64,000 nt of DNA from Hyalangium ruber (lineage in GTDB: Bacteria; Myxococcota; Myxococcia; Myxococcales; Myxococcaceae): assembly GCF_034259325.1 (NCBI RefSeq), contig NZ_JAXIVS010000029.1:1-64000 (forward strand). Direction: 5' to 3'. How positions within the stretch are numbered: position 1 is the stretch's first letter; each line of letters opens with the position of its first letter. This document shows positions 56,186 to 64,000 of the stretch, piece after piece. A program made the position numbers and the translations under genes. The notes under the pieces were generated by a model, which was not told where the DNA came from, ran no database searches, and worked only from the letters and a program-made list of their open reading frames with translations.

Positions 56186-57811
56186 TTACCTCCGTCTCGC
56201 GTTCTTCAGCTCCGCCTCCGCGCGGCGGGCTACGCCCTCATGGATCTGATCGAGCTGGATACGCGTGAACAGGTGGCCTTGGAGCACCACCGCCTCGATC
56301 TCCAGTGTGTTCCGGATGTCCTCCAGCGGGTTGCCCCGCAGGAGCACCATGTCCGCCACCTTGTTCTTCTCGAGGGTGCCTTGAATCCCCTCTTTCCCCA
56401 GGAAGCGCGCTGGCTCCATCGTGGCCGCCTGGAGCGCCTGCAGGGGGGTGAGCCCCACGGCGACCAGATGCTCCAACTCGTAGTGGAGGCTCAGCCCCGG
56501 GTAGAGCGGGTACAGCGGTGTGTCCGTCCCCGTCATGACGGGCACGCCCGCATTCACCATCTCCTTCAGCCGCGCGGTGTAGTACTGCCAGTTGCGCTTG
56601 AGCATCTCCATGTACGGTTTGGGAAGCGTGGTCGAGTCGAAGCGCCCCCAACTCCAGTAGCGCTCGATGTAGTAGGGCAGGAAGCGGCGCTCGGCGATCT
56701 GGCGCTCCTGGGTGGTGGGTATCGCGAAGGCGCTGAGCGTGGGGACCAGCCTGGTGTGCGACCGCGCCAGTTGCTCGTAGAGCGCCGCGCACCTCTTCTC
56801 GTCATAAGTCTCCATCGCCAGATCAGCGATCTCGATCAGGGCATCATACACCGTCTCGCCGTCTTTGAGCGGGGAACTCAGGAGCGTGCGCACAGCCCCC
56901 TCTCGGCGGGAGCACGCGATCGCGAGCGTGAACACGTCCCCCATGTGCTCGATGCTGCGCTGGCCCTCCTTGGCCACCTCCGCGAACGGCATATCCAAGG
57001 GGACATGGCCTACCCAGGGTATGTCATTACGCCGGCACTCATCGACAATGGCGCGGTAGATGTTGCGCGGGACAAACGAGTACACCTTCACGAAGTCGAA
57101 GCCTTCCTCCTTGATCTTGCGAACCATCCGACGCGCCTGCTTCGGGCCGCTGACCAGCCGGATGTGCTTCCCGGCCACCCCGTTGGGACCATCCACCATG
57201 GCGCCCACCACCATGGTCGGGCTGAGGATGAGCCCTGCATTCGCGCGGCGCTTGAGATCGACCGTGTAGGTGCCCCAGCCGCCCATGTCACGCACGCCTG
57301 TGACACCGCTGGCGACGAAGAGGGCCAACGTGTCCTCCACGCTCGGTAGCTCCTTCTCGCCCGGCTGCCAGAAGAAGGAGTACGTAGTATGCACGTGCAT
57401 GTCCCAGAGCCCGGGGATGAGGAACTTCCCCCGTCCATCCACGACCATGACGCCAGCGAGGGAGGGGGCCCCCTGGCTCGGGGTGATGTCCGTGATCTGA
57501 TTCCCCTCCACGAGCACCGTCATGTCCGGACGTGGAGGACCCCCGGTCACATCGATGACCGTCACATGGGTGATGGCCAGCGCCGGCCTCTTCTGAGGAC
57601 GGGGCCACTCGATCGGCCTCTGGAGCTCCGCCTGGTAGTCCGGGAACCGCTGCGTGGGCGGCGAGAGCTCGCGAGGTGAGCGCTGGAACCTGTCGTCGAA
57701 CAGCACCTGTAAGAGGGGCCGGATCCGACCGGGCCCCGGTGGAGGCGAGGGTTCGGAGTGGGCACAGGCCGTGCCTAGGAGACACACGAGCCAGAACAGC
57801 CACCGTCTCAT
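56186..57811 (-). CDS. Amidohydrolase-family lipoprotein
   Basis: 541 aa from the ATG at 57811, which gives the lipoprotein signal MRRWLFWLVCLLGTAC. Metal-dependent hydrolase of the imidazolonepropionase-like group: HVTVIDVTGG, GKFLIPGLWDMHVHTTYSF (HxH metal ligands), FVKVYSFVPRN (bridging Lys), VGHVPLDM and IEHMGD (His ligands), and MTGTDTPLY (Asp). All ligands present, so active. Tethered outside the cytoplasm; amide, ester or lactone substrates are possible but not determinable. Confidence 0.88.
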   Translation of the reverse strand: MRRWLFWLVCLLGTACAHSEPSPPPGPGRIRPLLQVLFDDRFQRSPRELSPPTQRFPDYQAELQRPIEWPRPQKRPALAITHVTVIDVTGGPPRPDMTVLVEGNQITDITPSQGAPSLAGVMVVDGRGKFLIPGLWDMHVHTTYSFFWQPGEKELPSVEDTLALFVASGVTGVRDMGGWGTYTVDLKRRANAGLILSPTMVVGAMVDGPNGVAGKHIRLVSGPKQARRMVRKIKEEGFDFVKVYSFVPRNIYRAIVDECRRNDIPWVGHVPLDMPFAEVAKEGQRSIEHMGDVFTLAIACSRREGAVRTLLSSPLKDGETVYDALIEIADLAMETYDEKRCAALYEQLARSHTRLVPTLSAFAIPTTQERQIAERRFLPYYIERYWSWGRFDSTTLPKPYMEMLKRNWQYYTARLKEMVNAGVPVMTGTDTPLYPLYPGLSLHYELEHLVAVGLTPLQALQAATMEPARFLGKEGIQGTLEKNKVADMVLLRGNPLEDIRNTLEIEAVVLQGHLFTRIQLDQIHEGVARRAEAELKNARRR

Positions 57812-57995
57812 GAGATTGCCTCGGGCCACAGCAGCGGCGTCATCAGTCACCTTGTCCTCGCATCGACGCCTCTACCACCCGGCGTGCGTCCGATCAGCGT
57901 ACAAAAGGGTTTTGCCGTGGGCTCTATCCCCGGAGGCAAACGCGAGCCGGCCTCTCCTGAGGGTTCCGCTCGCGGGTTCCCGCCAGCGGCGTCGG

Positions 57996-58384
57996 CCCAC
58001 GCGAGCGGCATGGTCGGCGCGGGGGCGCTTCGAGAGGCGCTCAACGCTTCCGAAGTCGAGGCGGTGCGTCCGTCGAAGAGCAACTCGCGGGCTACGACGC
58101 CTATATCTGGGCCATCGGCATCAGCTCCGCGGGACTCGACGAAGCGGCCTGCGCCCGGGTGACGGAGGAGCTCACGCTGGTCTGGGCGCGCGCGCTGCTG
58201 CGGCTCAACCCGAACCTGTCGTTCTGCTACTGCTCCGCCGGCGGCGCTGGCGGCCCGGGTTCGCTTCATGCCGTTTCTCCTCACCACCTCCGAGAATCTC
58301 GGCCGCGCCATGCTGCGCGTCGTCCAGGGGCGCGCGGACCGATTCATCCTCGAGTCGACCGACATCAACCGGGTGGGCGCGTGA
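57996..58384 (+). pseudogene. Decayed NAD(P)-dependent epimerase-like gene
   Basis: Pieces in the expected order but different frames: HASGMVGAGALREALNASEV (Rossmann start GASGMVG-type), then EQLAGYDAYIWAIGISSAGL, EELTLVWARALLRLNPNLSF, and after a further frame change TTSENLGRAMLRVVQGRADR, then FILESTDINRVG with stop. At least two internal deletions or frameshifts. Intact relatives have ~220 residues. No full reading frame remains. Confidence 0.7.
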
Positions 58385-58386
58385 CG

Positions 58387-58698
58387 ATGACTCGCTCACG
58401 GCGCCGCGTGAAGCTCGGCGGCGTCGGGCTGGTGCTCGCCATGCTCATGGGCGCCTGGCACTTCGGGGTCTTCGAGCGTGTCGGCGACCCGAGTGCCTTG
58501 GCGCGCTCGCTCCTCGAGATGGGCGCGTGGGGGTACCTCGCGTTCATCATCGCGTACACGGTATTGCGCTCGCCCGTGCCTGGGAGCGCCGTCGCCTCCG
58601 TGCCTCGTATTGGGGCGATGTGCGCGCCCCATGGCCGAACAGCTGGGACCGCCAGGAGGACGGGCGAGGCCGGATGGTATCATGCCGCACTGAGATGA
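58387..58698 (+). pseudogene. Truncated TVP38/DedA-like membrane protein
   Basis: ATG two bases after the epimerase stop, so once an operon. The first ~60 residues match the TVP38 N-terminus (a helix GGVGLVLAMLMGAWHFGVF, then LEMGAWGYLAFIIAYTVLRS), then the reading frame leaves the family at residue ~62 and ends at 58698 without the remaining helices. Its stop overlaps the next gene start (ATGA). Confidence 0.65.
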
Positions 58699-59861
58699 AC
58701 GCGAAGCCTCCGCACACCCGCAGCCGTGCGCCGCCTATGAAGCTCTGGCTGTTGATGGGAGGCCTCGCGTTGGGGGGGCTGTTGACCGCGTCGCTCCTGC
58801 TCGAGGCACTGTTTCGCCGGGAGAACGAGCCCTCGGTCACCACGATGCGACGGGAGCTCACCGACAACGTGGAGTTCTTCTGCGAGCAGCAAGGCCTGCT
58901 CGCCGCGGATCCGTGGTTCCACGAGCTACGAACCTGGGGGGATGCGGGCCCGCTCCTGAACGCGTGGGTGGGGTGGGAGCAAGGCCAGCGGGAGATGCCG
59001 AAAGACTCCCCTCTCGTCATCCCCGCCCACCTGCCGCAGCCCCGTGTGGCCTTCCAGGACTGGCTCACCTCGTCGGTCGAGGTCTCCTCGCTGGACTTCC
59101 GCTGGATGGAGCAACTCCACGCGTACGACCACTGGGACGTCTTGAAGAACACGCCCCTCCCGCCGAGAGAGCCCCTCGACTGGATCGTGACACCGATGCC
59201 GGACTTCGGCTCCTTGCGGCGCTGGTCTCAGTTTCGGCTCCTTCATGGCTTGAGGACGGGGCAGCCGCTCCAGGCGGCCCGGGACGTGCGCCACCTGGCG
59301 TGGCTCATGTTCCGCACGGACACGGTGCGCGGTGCCCTGGATGCGGGCAGCCTGCTCCGGCTGGAGCACGAGGCCTTTGCGGCGACGAAGGAGCCCCCAC
59401 CCGAGTGGAAGCCCATGAGCCCTGAGCAGGTGAAGCGAATGGAGGCACTCCTGATCAGCAGCATCGCGTTCTCGAGCATCGCCGCGCCGGTGGAGGTGGC
59501 CCGGAAGGCCCGGCGCTGTGGCGAGCCGGTCGTGACTCGCTGCGCTGCCTTGGGCGAAGCCGCCTCCTTCGCGAGGTACATGAAGCCGCTCGCGCAGGAC
59601 GCGTACGCCGAGGGCTACACGGTCCTCGAGGAGGACATCGAGGCCTTCCCGTGCCCCGTCTCCACCGTGCGCATGCTCTGGGAACGAGGCGTGACGATCG
59701 AAGAGCTCGAGCCGGGAAGTGGACGGGGGATATCCGACCTCCCGAGTTGGATGCGCAAGCTTTCCTGGGGGCTTGTGGACGCCCACCTCTCCTCCATCGT
59801 TATCCCGAGGGCCACGCCATCGATCAGGAAGCTCGAGGACCTTCGCAAGAAACACCCATGA
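58695..59861 (+). CDS. Membrane-anchored protein of unknown function
   Basis: 388 aa from ATG 58695; ATG 58737 (MKLWLLMGG) is an alternative that begins at the membrane helix LWLLMGGLALGGLLTASLLL. The rest is helical and extracytoplasmic, with Trp-rich segments (DPWFHELRTWGDAGPLLNAW, DFRWMEQLHAYDHWDVL, RWSQFRLLHGLRTGQPLQAA). An intact-looking frame between decayed genes. No family recognised. Confidence 0.65.
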   Translation: MNAKPPHTRSRAPPMKLWLLMGGLALGGLLTASLLLEALFRRENEPSVTTMRRELTDNVEFFCEQQGLLAADPWFHELRTWGDAGPLLNAWVGWEQGQREMPKDSPLVIPAHLPQPRVAFQDWLTSSVEVSSLDFRWMEQLHAYDHWDVLKNTPLPPREPLDWIVTPMPDFGSLRRWSQFRLLHGLRTGQPLQAARDVRHLAWLMFRTDTVRGALDAGSLLRLEHEAFAATKEPPPEWKPMSPEQVKRMEALLISSIAFSSIAAPVEVARKARRCGEPVVTRCAALGEAASFARYMKPLAQDAYAEGYTVLEEDIEAFPCPVSTVRMLWERGVTIEELEPGSGRGISDLPSWMRKLSWGLVDAHLSSIVIPRATPSIRKLEDLRKKHP

Positions 59862-60009
59862 CCGCCCAGGAGCAGACGCGAGCCTGTGAGCTTCCCAGGC
59901 TGGAGCGGTGGGGCGACATTGCCAGTCCACAGTGGGCTCGCTATGGATGAGAGACCCCCTCGTGTGGCGGACCACCCCCATTCAGCGGAGTCGACTGTGA
60001 GCCTTGAAG

Positions 60010-60336
60010 CCTGGTCCTGAGCCATAACGACGTCAACCCGACGAACCTCGTCTACGACGGTGAGAAGCTGCTGCTGCTCGACTGGGAGACCGCCGGGAAG
60101 AATGCCCCCTTTACGAGGGTGAGCCGGTCTTCAGCCTGCCCGCTCGTTTTACCTACAGGCGCCGGCTGGTGGCGGTTCAGTGCGGCGCGACCTGCCTGCA
60201 CCTTGCTCGAAAGAGCGGACACGCGGGTGCTACCGGAGGGGAGACGCTCGAGTCGACGCTCTCGCTCGGGGATTTCTATCAGCAGATGCGGACTGGCGCT
60301 CTGAACCTTGCCACGGCGGAGGGGCAATTCCATCCC
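60010..60336 (+). pseudogene. Remnant of an APH-fold phosphotransferase gene
   Basis: LVLSHNDVNPTNLVYDGEKL and LLLDWETAG carry the catalytic HNDVNPTN and metal-binding D of the APH/choline-kinase fold. After a gap and frame change the C-terminal part follows: RRLVAVQCGATCLHLARKSG and LSLGDFYQQMRTGALNLATAEGQ. The N-terminal half is absent. A deleted, non-functional gene. Confidence 0.7.
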
Positions 60337-60373
60337 CGGTGGAGGGTAGGCAGGCGCGCACGCTCTCGGCGAG

Positions 60374-61252
60374 TCACGGGTGGTCCAAGGGCTTCGCGTC
60401 GAATGCGGTCGCGCGGGCGATCGCCTCTGTCCGGTCGACGTCGGCGGCGATGAACGCCAGCTTGGCGCGGATCAGGTCGACTGCGTCGCCTCCGAGAGGC
60501 AGCCGGAGCGGGAGCTCATTGTCCGGCTGCGCGACGACCTCGACGATGGCGCGGGCGGCCTTCGCCGGATCGCCGGCCTGCTCACCGTTCATCTGCGTCA
60601 CCCAGCTCCGCAGCTGCCCGACCGTCGTGCCATATGCGTCCATGGCGGGCATGCGCCTGAACGCCGTGCCGAACAGGGCGGTGCGGAACGTTCCAGGCTC
60701 GACCACCAGCACGCGGATCCCCAGCGGTTTCACCTCCAGCGCGAGACACTCGGAGAGCCCCTCGAGCGCGTGCTTCGCCGCGCAGTAGGCGCCGAAGCCC
60801 GGTGCGGTCGTGAGTCCCGCGACGCTGGTGATCTGGACGATCGTTCCGCTCGAGCGCGCGCGCATGTGTGGGAGGACCTCCCGGGTGGTCGCGACCGCGG
60901 CGAAGAACATCAGGTCCATCGTCGCGCGCAGCGCGTCGTCACCCGTCTCCTCCACCGCGCCGAGAATGCTGAAGCCGGCGTTGTTGACCAGGACGTCGAT
61001 ACGACCGAAGCGGGAGATGGCGCTCGCGACAGCGGCGCGCACCTGCTCGGGGCGCGTCACGTCGAGTTCGGCGAGGTGCAGGCGATCGGGGGACGTCGCG
61101 GCGAGCTCGGCGAGCGCCTCGGGTCGGCGCGCGGTGGCGACGACTTGGTCGCCGCGGCGCAGCGCCTCCTCGACGACGGCACGGCCGAAGCCCGAGGACG
61201 AGCCGGTGACGAACCAGACCTTGGACGAAGCAGGAATGCTGTGGGTGCTCAT
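60374..61252 (-). CDS. Short-chain dehydrogenase/reductase (SDR)
   Basis: 292 aa, classical SDR. Cofactor site TGSSSGFGR (16-24), ARRPEAL, NNAG, catalytic Ser in ITSVAG and YCAAK. The Arg pair after the Gly motif favours NADP(H). Divergent from a LysR-type gene 108 bases away, a common arrangement where LysR controls the enzyme gene. Substrate unknown. Confidence 0.92.
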   Translation of the reverse strand: MSTHSIPASSKVWFVTGSSSGFGRAVVEEALRRGDQVVATARRPEALAELAATSPDRLHLAELDVTRPEQVRAAVASAISRFGRIDVLVNNAGFSILGAVEETGDDALRATMDLMFFAAVATTREVLPHMRARSSGTIVQITSVAGLTTAPGFGAYCAAKHALEGLSECLALEVKPLGIRVLVVEPGTFRTALFGTAFRRMPAMDAYGTTVGQLRSWVTQMNGEQAGDPAKAARAIVEVVAQPDNELPLRLPLGGDAVDLIRAKLAFIAADVDRTEAIARATAFDAKPLDHP

Positions 61253-61331
61253 GGCGGACTCCTTCGGGGGTGAGTTCCAGGAGAAACTAGGGGGCTCGGG
61301 TCTGCCGAGGTAGCGGTGGAATTGCGATGAG

Positions 61332-61352
61332 CTTTTAAGCGCTGCTAAAAAG
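61332..61352. promoter_or_regulatory. Probable LysR operator
   Basis: CTTTTA, eight bases, TAAAAAG: an imperfect dyad with T and A ends in an otherwise GC-rich spacer, nine bases before the LysR ATG. It could mediate autoregulation and control the SDR gene. Confidence 0.5.
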
Positions 61353-61360
61353 TCCGGCGC

Positions 61361-62266
61361 ATGCTGGATGAGCTCTCGGGCCTGACCGCGCTGGTGGCGG
61401 TAGCGAACAAGCGCAGCTTCACGGCTGCCGCGGCGCAGTTACACGTGACCCCTTCGGCGATCAGCCAGAGCGTCAGGGCACTGGAGGAGCGTGTCGGCGT
61501 GCGCCTGCTCCAGCGCACGACGAGAAGCGTGGGCCTGACCGAAGCCGGCGAGCGCTTCCTTGCGCAGCTCCGGCCCGCGATGGAGGGTGTCCACGCGGCG
61601 TTCGAGTCTCTCGACGCGGTCCGCGGGCGGCCGGCGGGCACGTTGCGGCTCAGCATCCCGCGGCTGGCGAGCACGCCGGTGCTCGAGCCGATCCTGGCGG
61701 AGTTCCTCGCCGCGTACCCGGAGATTCGGCTCGACGTCACGGTCGACGACCGCCTCACCAGCATCGTCGAGCAAGGCTTCGACGCGGGGATCCGCTTGGG
61801 CGAGATGCTCGACAAGGACGTGGTGGCGGTGCGCGTCACCGAAGACATGCGGATGGCGGTGGTCGGCTCGCCCGCGTACTTCGCGGCGCGTGGGAAGCCG
61901 AGGCACCCGAGGGAGCTGCACGCGCACGACTGCATCAACTACCGGAACACCACGAGCGGCGCGCTCGCCCGGTGGGAGTTCTCAGACAAGGGGCGCGACA
62001 TCACCCTCGCCGTCGACGGACGGCTGAGCACCAACGACAACGCGCTGATGCTCCGCGCGGCGCTCGACGGCGTCGGCCTCGCCCTCCTGATGGAGAACTC
62101 GGTCGCGGAGGCGCTGGCCAGCAAGCGCCTCATCCGTGTCCTCGCCAGCTACTGCCCGACCTTTCCCGGCCTGTTCCTCTACTACCCGAGCCGGACGCAG
62201 CTCGCGCCCAAGCTCCGCGCGTTGGTCGACTTCCTGCGCGCGCGGCGGAGAGGCGGGCCTGAGTAG
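61361..62266 (+). CDS. LysR-type transcriptional regulator
   Basis: 301 aa. Winged helix at 1-60 (LTALVAVANKRSFTAAAAQL, TPSAISQSVRALEERVG, LLQRTTRSVGLTEAG), then a periplasmic-binding-like effector domain (LRLSIPRLASTPVL, YPEIRLDVTVDD, DAGIRLGEMLDKDVVAV). It fits the subgroup that regulates a neighbouring SDR. No clear Shine-Dalgarno sequence. The effector is unknown. Confidence 0.92.
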   Translation: MLDELSGLTALVAVANKRSFTAAAAQLHVTPSAISQSVRALEERVGVRLLQRTTRSVGLTEAGERFLAQLRPAMEGVHAAFESLDAVRGRPAGTLRLSIPRLASTPVLEPILAEFLAAYPEIRLDVTVDDRLTSIVEQGFDAGIRLGEMLDKDVVAVRVTEDMRMAVVGSPAYFAARGKPRHPRELHAHDCINYRNTTSGALARWEFSDKGRDITLAVDGRLSTNDNALMLRAALDGVGLALLMENSVAEALASKRLIRVLASYCPTFPGLFLYYPSRTQLAPKLRALVDFLRARRRGGPE

Positions 62267-62347
62267 ACGCGGCCAGGCTGGCGACGAGGAAAATCATGAT
62301 GAACAGCCTGGCCATGGCTCGTGCCTTTCACGTCACGCGACGCGAGC

Positions 62348-62590
62348 ATGCCTCCCTCTCACCACCTCAAGCGCTGCGCCGGGCGGACCCGGTGCGCGTG
62401 CACCAAGCAGCCACCCGAGCTGGAATCCCAGGTGCTGGCAGTGATCTGTGCGGTAGGCGACCCCGGACACGAGCTGCTGTCCCACCTTCATGTGTTGCTG
62501 GATGGGCTGGACGCGATGCTGGTTTCCGCCCAGGCCGCCCTCCCATCAGGGCGCGGCAAGAGCCTGGGCTGGGCCTGTGGGGTGTCTTGA
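62348..62590 (+). CDS. Small ORF of unknown function
   Basis: 80 aa; an in-frame GTG at 62321 is also possible. The start MPPSHHLKRCAGRTRCACT is basic and Cys-rich; the middle is helical (LESQVLAVICAVGDPGHELL). No family recognised. It lies in a spacer between two regulators and may be spurious. Confidence 0.3.
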   Translation: MPPSHHLKRCAGRTRCACTKQPPELESQVLAVICAVGDPGHELLSHLHVLLDGLDAMLVSAQAALPSGRGKSLGWACGVS

Positions 62591-62773
62591 GCGCCTCAAC
62601 ACCCCGCGGCCTGGGGTGGCTCTCGCGCCGGGGCTAGCCGCGCACCTGCAGTGGCCAGGCCCAGGTGCTTCAAATCGCGAGCACCCCTCGTGCTCCCTTC
62701 ACGTACGCCAACACCCTTAAGCCTGCCTCCGCACCTAGCAACCCGCTGCACTCAAGCGCTCTCCCTCTGATTG

Positions 62774-62814
62774 GGACCAAATCGGTTCTTGGCGGACCCA
62801 CGCTGGACCAAATC
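62774..62814. repeat. Direct repeat GGACCAAATC
   Basis: GGACCAAATC at 62774-62783 and 62805-62814, 31 bases start to start. It lies just downstream of the second LysR gene stop. Possible regulator site or remnant of a mobile end. Confidence 0.3.
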
Positions 62815-62842
62815 CGGAGCGCATAGGCGCCTCCAAGTGGCG

Positions 62843-63682
62843 TCACCCCTTGAGCCAGCGCATCAATGCTCGCACCCTGGGCACGTGTTGCTTCGCGCGA
62901 TGGACCACCATCCAGAGGTCTCGCGAGGGGATGCGCTCGCCGCCCCTCACGCCGATCCGCTGCGGAGCCACCTCCACGACATCATCGAGCCGCTCGGCGA
63001 GACCTCGGGGCAGGAGGGCCACGCCCAGGCCGGCTTTGACCGCGAGCCCGAGAGACTCGACATCCTCGACGAGCAGTCGAGCGGGGCGGGTGGCGAAGGC
63101 GCGTTCGGCGTAGCGCTGCTCGGCGATGCCCGCCAGTGAGCCTGTCAGGCCCATCCACGGAACCCCGGGGTGGAGCTCGAGCGAAGAGGCCGCGAAGAAC
63201 GCGTAGGACACCGAGAACACCTTCCGTGCGACGAGCTCGCCACGCTCGGGGCGGAACATCCGGAGCGCCACGTCGGCGTCGCCGGCGGCGAGGCTGCTGA
63301 CCCGGTTTTCCGCCAGGATGCGCAGGCGCAGGTGGGGATAGGCCCGGTAGAACTCCGGCAGGCGGGGGGCCAGTTCCCAACGCACCATCTCGCCAACGGT
63401 GGTCAGTGTGACCTCACCGCTGAGCTCCGACGTGTCTTCCAGTGCGGACCGTGCCGCCAACGCGGCATCCACCATGGGCCGCACCGCCGCCAGCAACGAA
63501 GCCCCACGCTCCGTCAGTCGCTGCGGGGCCTCGCGCAGCAGCAACGGAGAATCGGCGCACGCTTCCAGCCGGGTCAGGTGTCTGCTGATGGTCGACTGGC
63601 TCACGCCCAGTGCCTTCGATGCGGCCGTCAGGCTCCTGAGGCGAGCCACCGCCTCGAACGTGCGTAACAGCTCCCAATCCAT
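62843..63682 (-). CDS. LysR-type transcriptional regulator (second)
   Basis: 279 aa from the ATG at 63682, which has GGAGG five bases upstream; an ATG at 63694 would add four residues. Winged helix: LLRTFEAVARLRSLTAASKA, VSQSTISRHLTRLEAC, LLLREAPQRLTERG. Effector domain with ADVALRMFRPERGELVAR and VKAGLGVALLPRGLAERL. Divergent from the lipoprotein gene at 63795, which it may control. Confidence 0.9.
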   Translation of the reverse strand: MDWELLRTFEAVARLRSLTAASKALGVSQSTISRHLTRLEACADSPLLLREAPQRLTERGASLLAAVRPMVDAALAARSALEDTSELSGEVTLTTVGEMVRWELAPRLPEFYRAYPHLRLRILAENRVSSLAAGDADVALRMFRPERGELVARKVFSVSYAFFAASSLELHPGVPWMGLTGSLAGIAEQRYAERAFATRPARLLVEDVESLGLAVKAGLGVALLPRGLAERLDDVVEVAPQRIGVRGGERIPSRDLWMVVHRAKQHVPRVRALMRWLKG

Positions 63683-63794
63683 CCAAACCTCCATCCCAAA
63701 ACGGATGACTGGCTTCCATTTCTAGCGGTTCCCATCCATTCGAGCGGTCTTTATTACCTGCCCACGGCCTGAGGACCGGTTGATGAAGGACACC
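63683..63794. promoter_or_regulatory. Divergent promoter, LysR 2 / lipoprotein gene
   Basis: 112 bases, AT-richer than the rest, with GGATG and CCATCC pairs near 63701-63735 that could form a LysR-type dyad. Promoters for both genes must be here. Confidence 0.4.
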
Positions 63795-64000
63795 ATGAAA
63801 ATCTCGAACCTGTTGCGCAACACCGCTATCGCCACCAGCGCCATCCTGCTGGCCGCTTGCAGCACTCCCGGCGCTAGCGTCAGTCAAAACAATGCGGCAA
63901 CCGCCAGCGAACAGACCGTCAAGCTCCAGCAGATCCGCAGTAAGACCTCGCCGTGCCCCGTCGTGACGGGTTCTCCTTCTTGTGAGACCACCTGCGGCCA
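63795..64000 (+). CDS. Lipoprotein, N-terminal part (truncated by window edge)
   Basis: ATG at 63795 with AAGGA upstream; an in-frame ATG at 63783 is less likely. Lipobox ILLAACS, Cys ~22. The mature part seen is polar (SVSQNNAATASEQTVKLQQI) and then gains Cys residues. Identity unknown. The base composition is less GC-rich than in the surroundings, so it may be acquired. Confidence 0.7.
   Translation, partial: MKISNLLRNTAIATSAILLAACSTPGASVSQNNAATASEQTVKLQQIRSKTSPCPVVTGSPSCETTCG

Noticed and set aside
57654-58694. Upstream extension of the membrane protein at 58695
   Set aside because: The extension is Arg-rich without domains and crosses the pseudogenes; the membrane helix sits right after the ATG at 58695.

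Overview
The window is GC-rich, densely packed chromosomal DNA. Its content points to a myxobacterium of the Cystobacter/Archangium/Myxococcus type (delta-proteobacteria, Myxococcota). The evidence is three Hanks-type Ser/Thr kinases (two with C-terminal PEGA domains), an NtrC-type two-component operon, many lipoproteins with Cys-rich, Kelch-like or Ig-like parts, an NGxDDDxDGxxDC-type motif, and two lipoprotein-toxin/Imm52 pairs of the kind used in myxobacterial kin discrimination. I saw no rRNA, tRNA, CRISPR array, insertion sequence or phage gene. Identifications come from reading motifs by eye; no database search was run.

Layout. 1-3000: tail of an unknown gene, then a SitA-like lipoprotein toxin (Tox-REase-5 fold) with its Imm52 immunity gene and a strong bidirectional hairpin. 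3015-6478 (minus): a membrane-anchored TPR-CHAT protease followed by a lipoprotein. 6618-9354: a TauABC/SsuABC-like ABC importer. 9361-13975 (minus): a small secreted protein, a PilZ protein and a Kelch-like lipoprotein. 14007-16092 (minus): a second toxin/immunity pair. 16189-18897: PEGA kinase 1. 18998-26300: DUF2807 protein, PhoD-type phosphatase, a GNAT/haem-oxygenase-like fusion, secreted MsrB, a hexapeptide acyltransferase, an aldo/keto reductase and a DUF429 protein. 26301-29622 (minus): an Ig-like Cys-rich lipoprotein translationally coupled to a trypsin-like protease, followed by the remnant of a second protease. 29975-32195: small genes and a TPR/Cys-rich lipoprotein pair. 32625-36209: PEGA kinase 2, glutathione synthetase and a TrmN6-like methyltransferase. 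36311-42966: a SWIM/SNF2 helicase, a small lipoprotein, a methyltransferase and kinase 3. 43051-48038: a polytopic membrane protein, a TPR-CapA protein, an MFS transporter and a DUF3592 protein behind a tandem palindrome. 48181-51530: histidine kinase, sigma-54 activator and a lone receiver. 51795-55859: a beta-propeller/di-haem cytochrome and RsgA with a small upstream ORF. 56186-57811 (minus): an amidohydrolase lipoprotein.

The right end (57.8-64 kb) is different. It holds decayed genes (an NAD-dependent epimerase, a TVP38-type membrane protein and an APH-fold phosphotransferase, all with internal deletions or truncation). An SDR/LysR divergent pair, a second LysR gene and the start of a lipoprotein gene follow. 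This looks like a region of gene turnover.

Themes. The left 16 kb combines contact-dependent competition genes with a surface-anchored caspase-like protease. The middle is signalling and envelope biology. The most unusual items are the two Tox-REase-5/Imm52 pairs in one window, the split-looking terminator beside the first pair, the CHAT-lipoprotein unit, the GNAT/haem-oxygenase-like fusion, the helicase with two SWIM-type zinc motifs, the tandem GGGGCA/TGCCCC palindromes and the pseudogene cluster.
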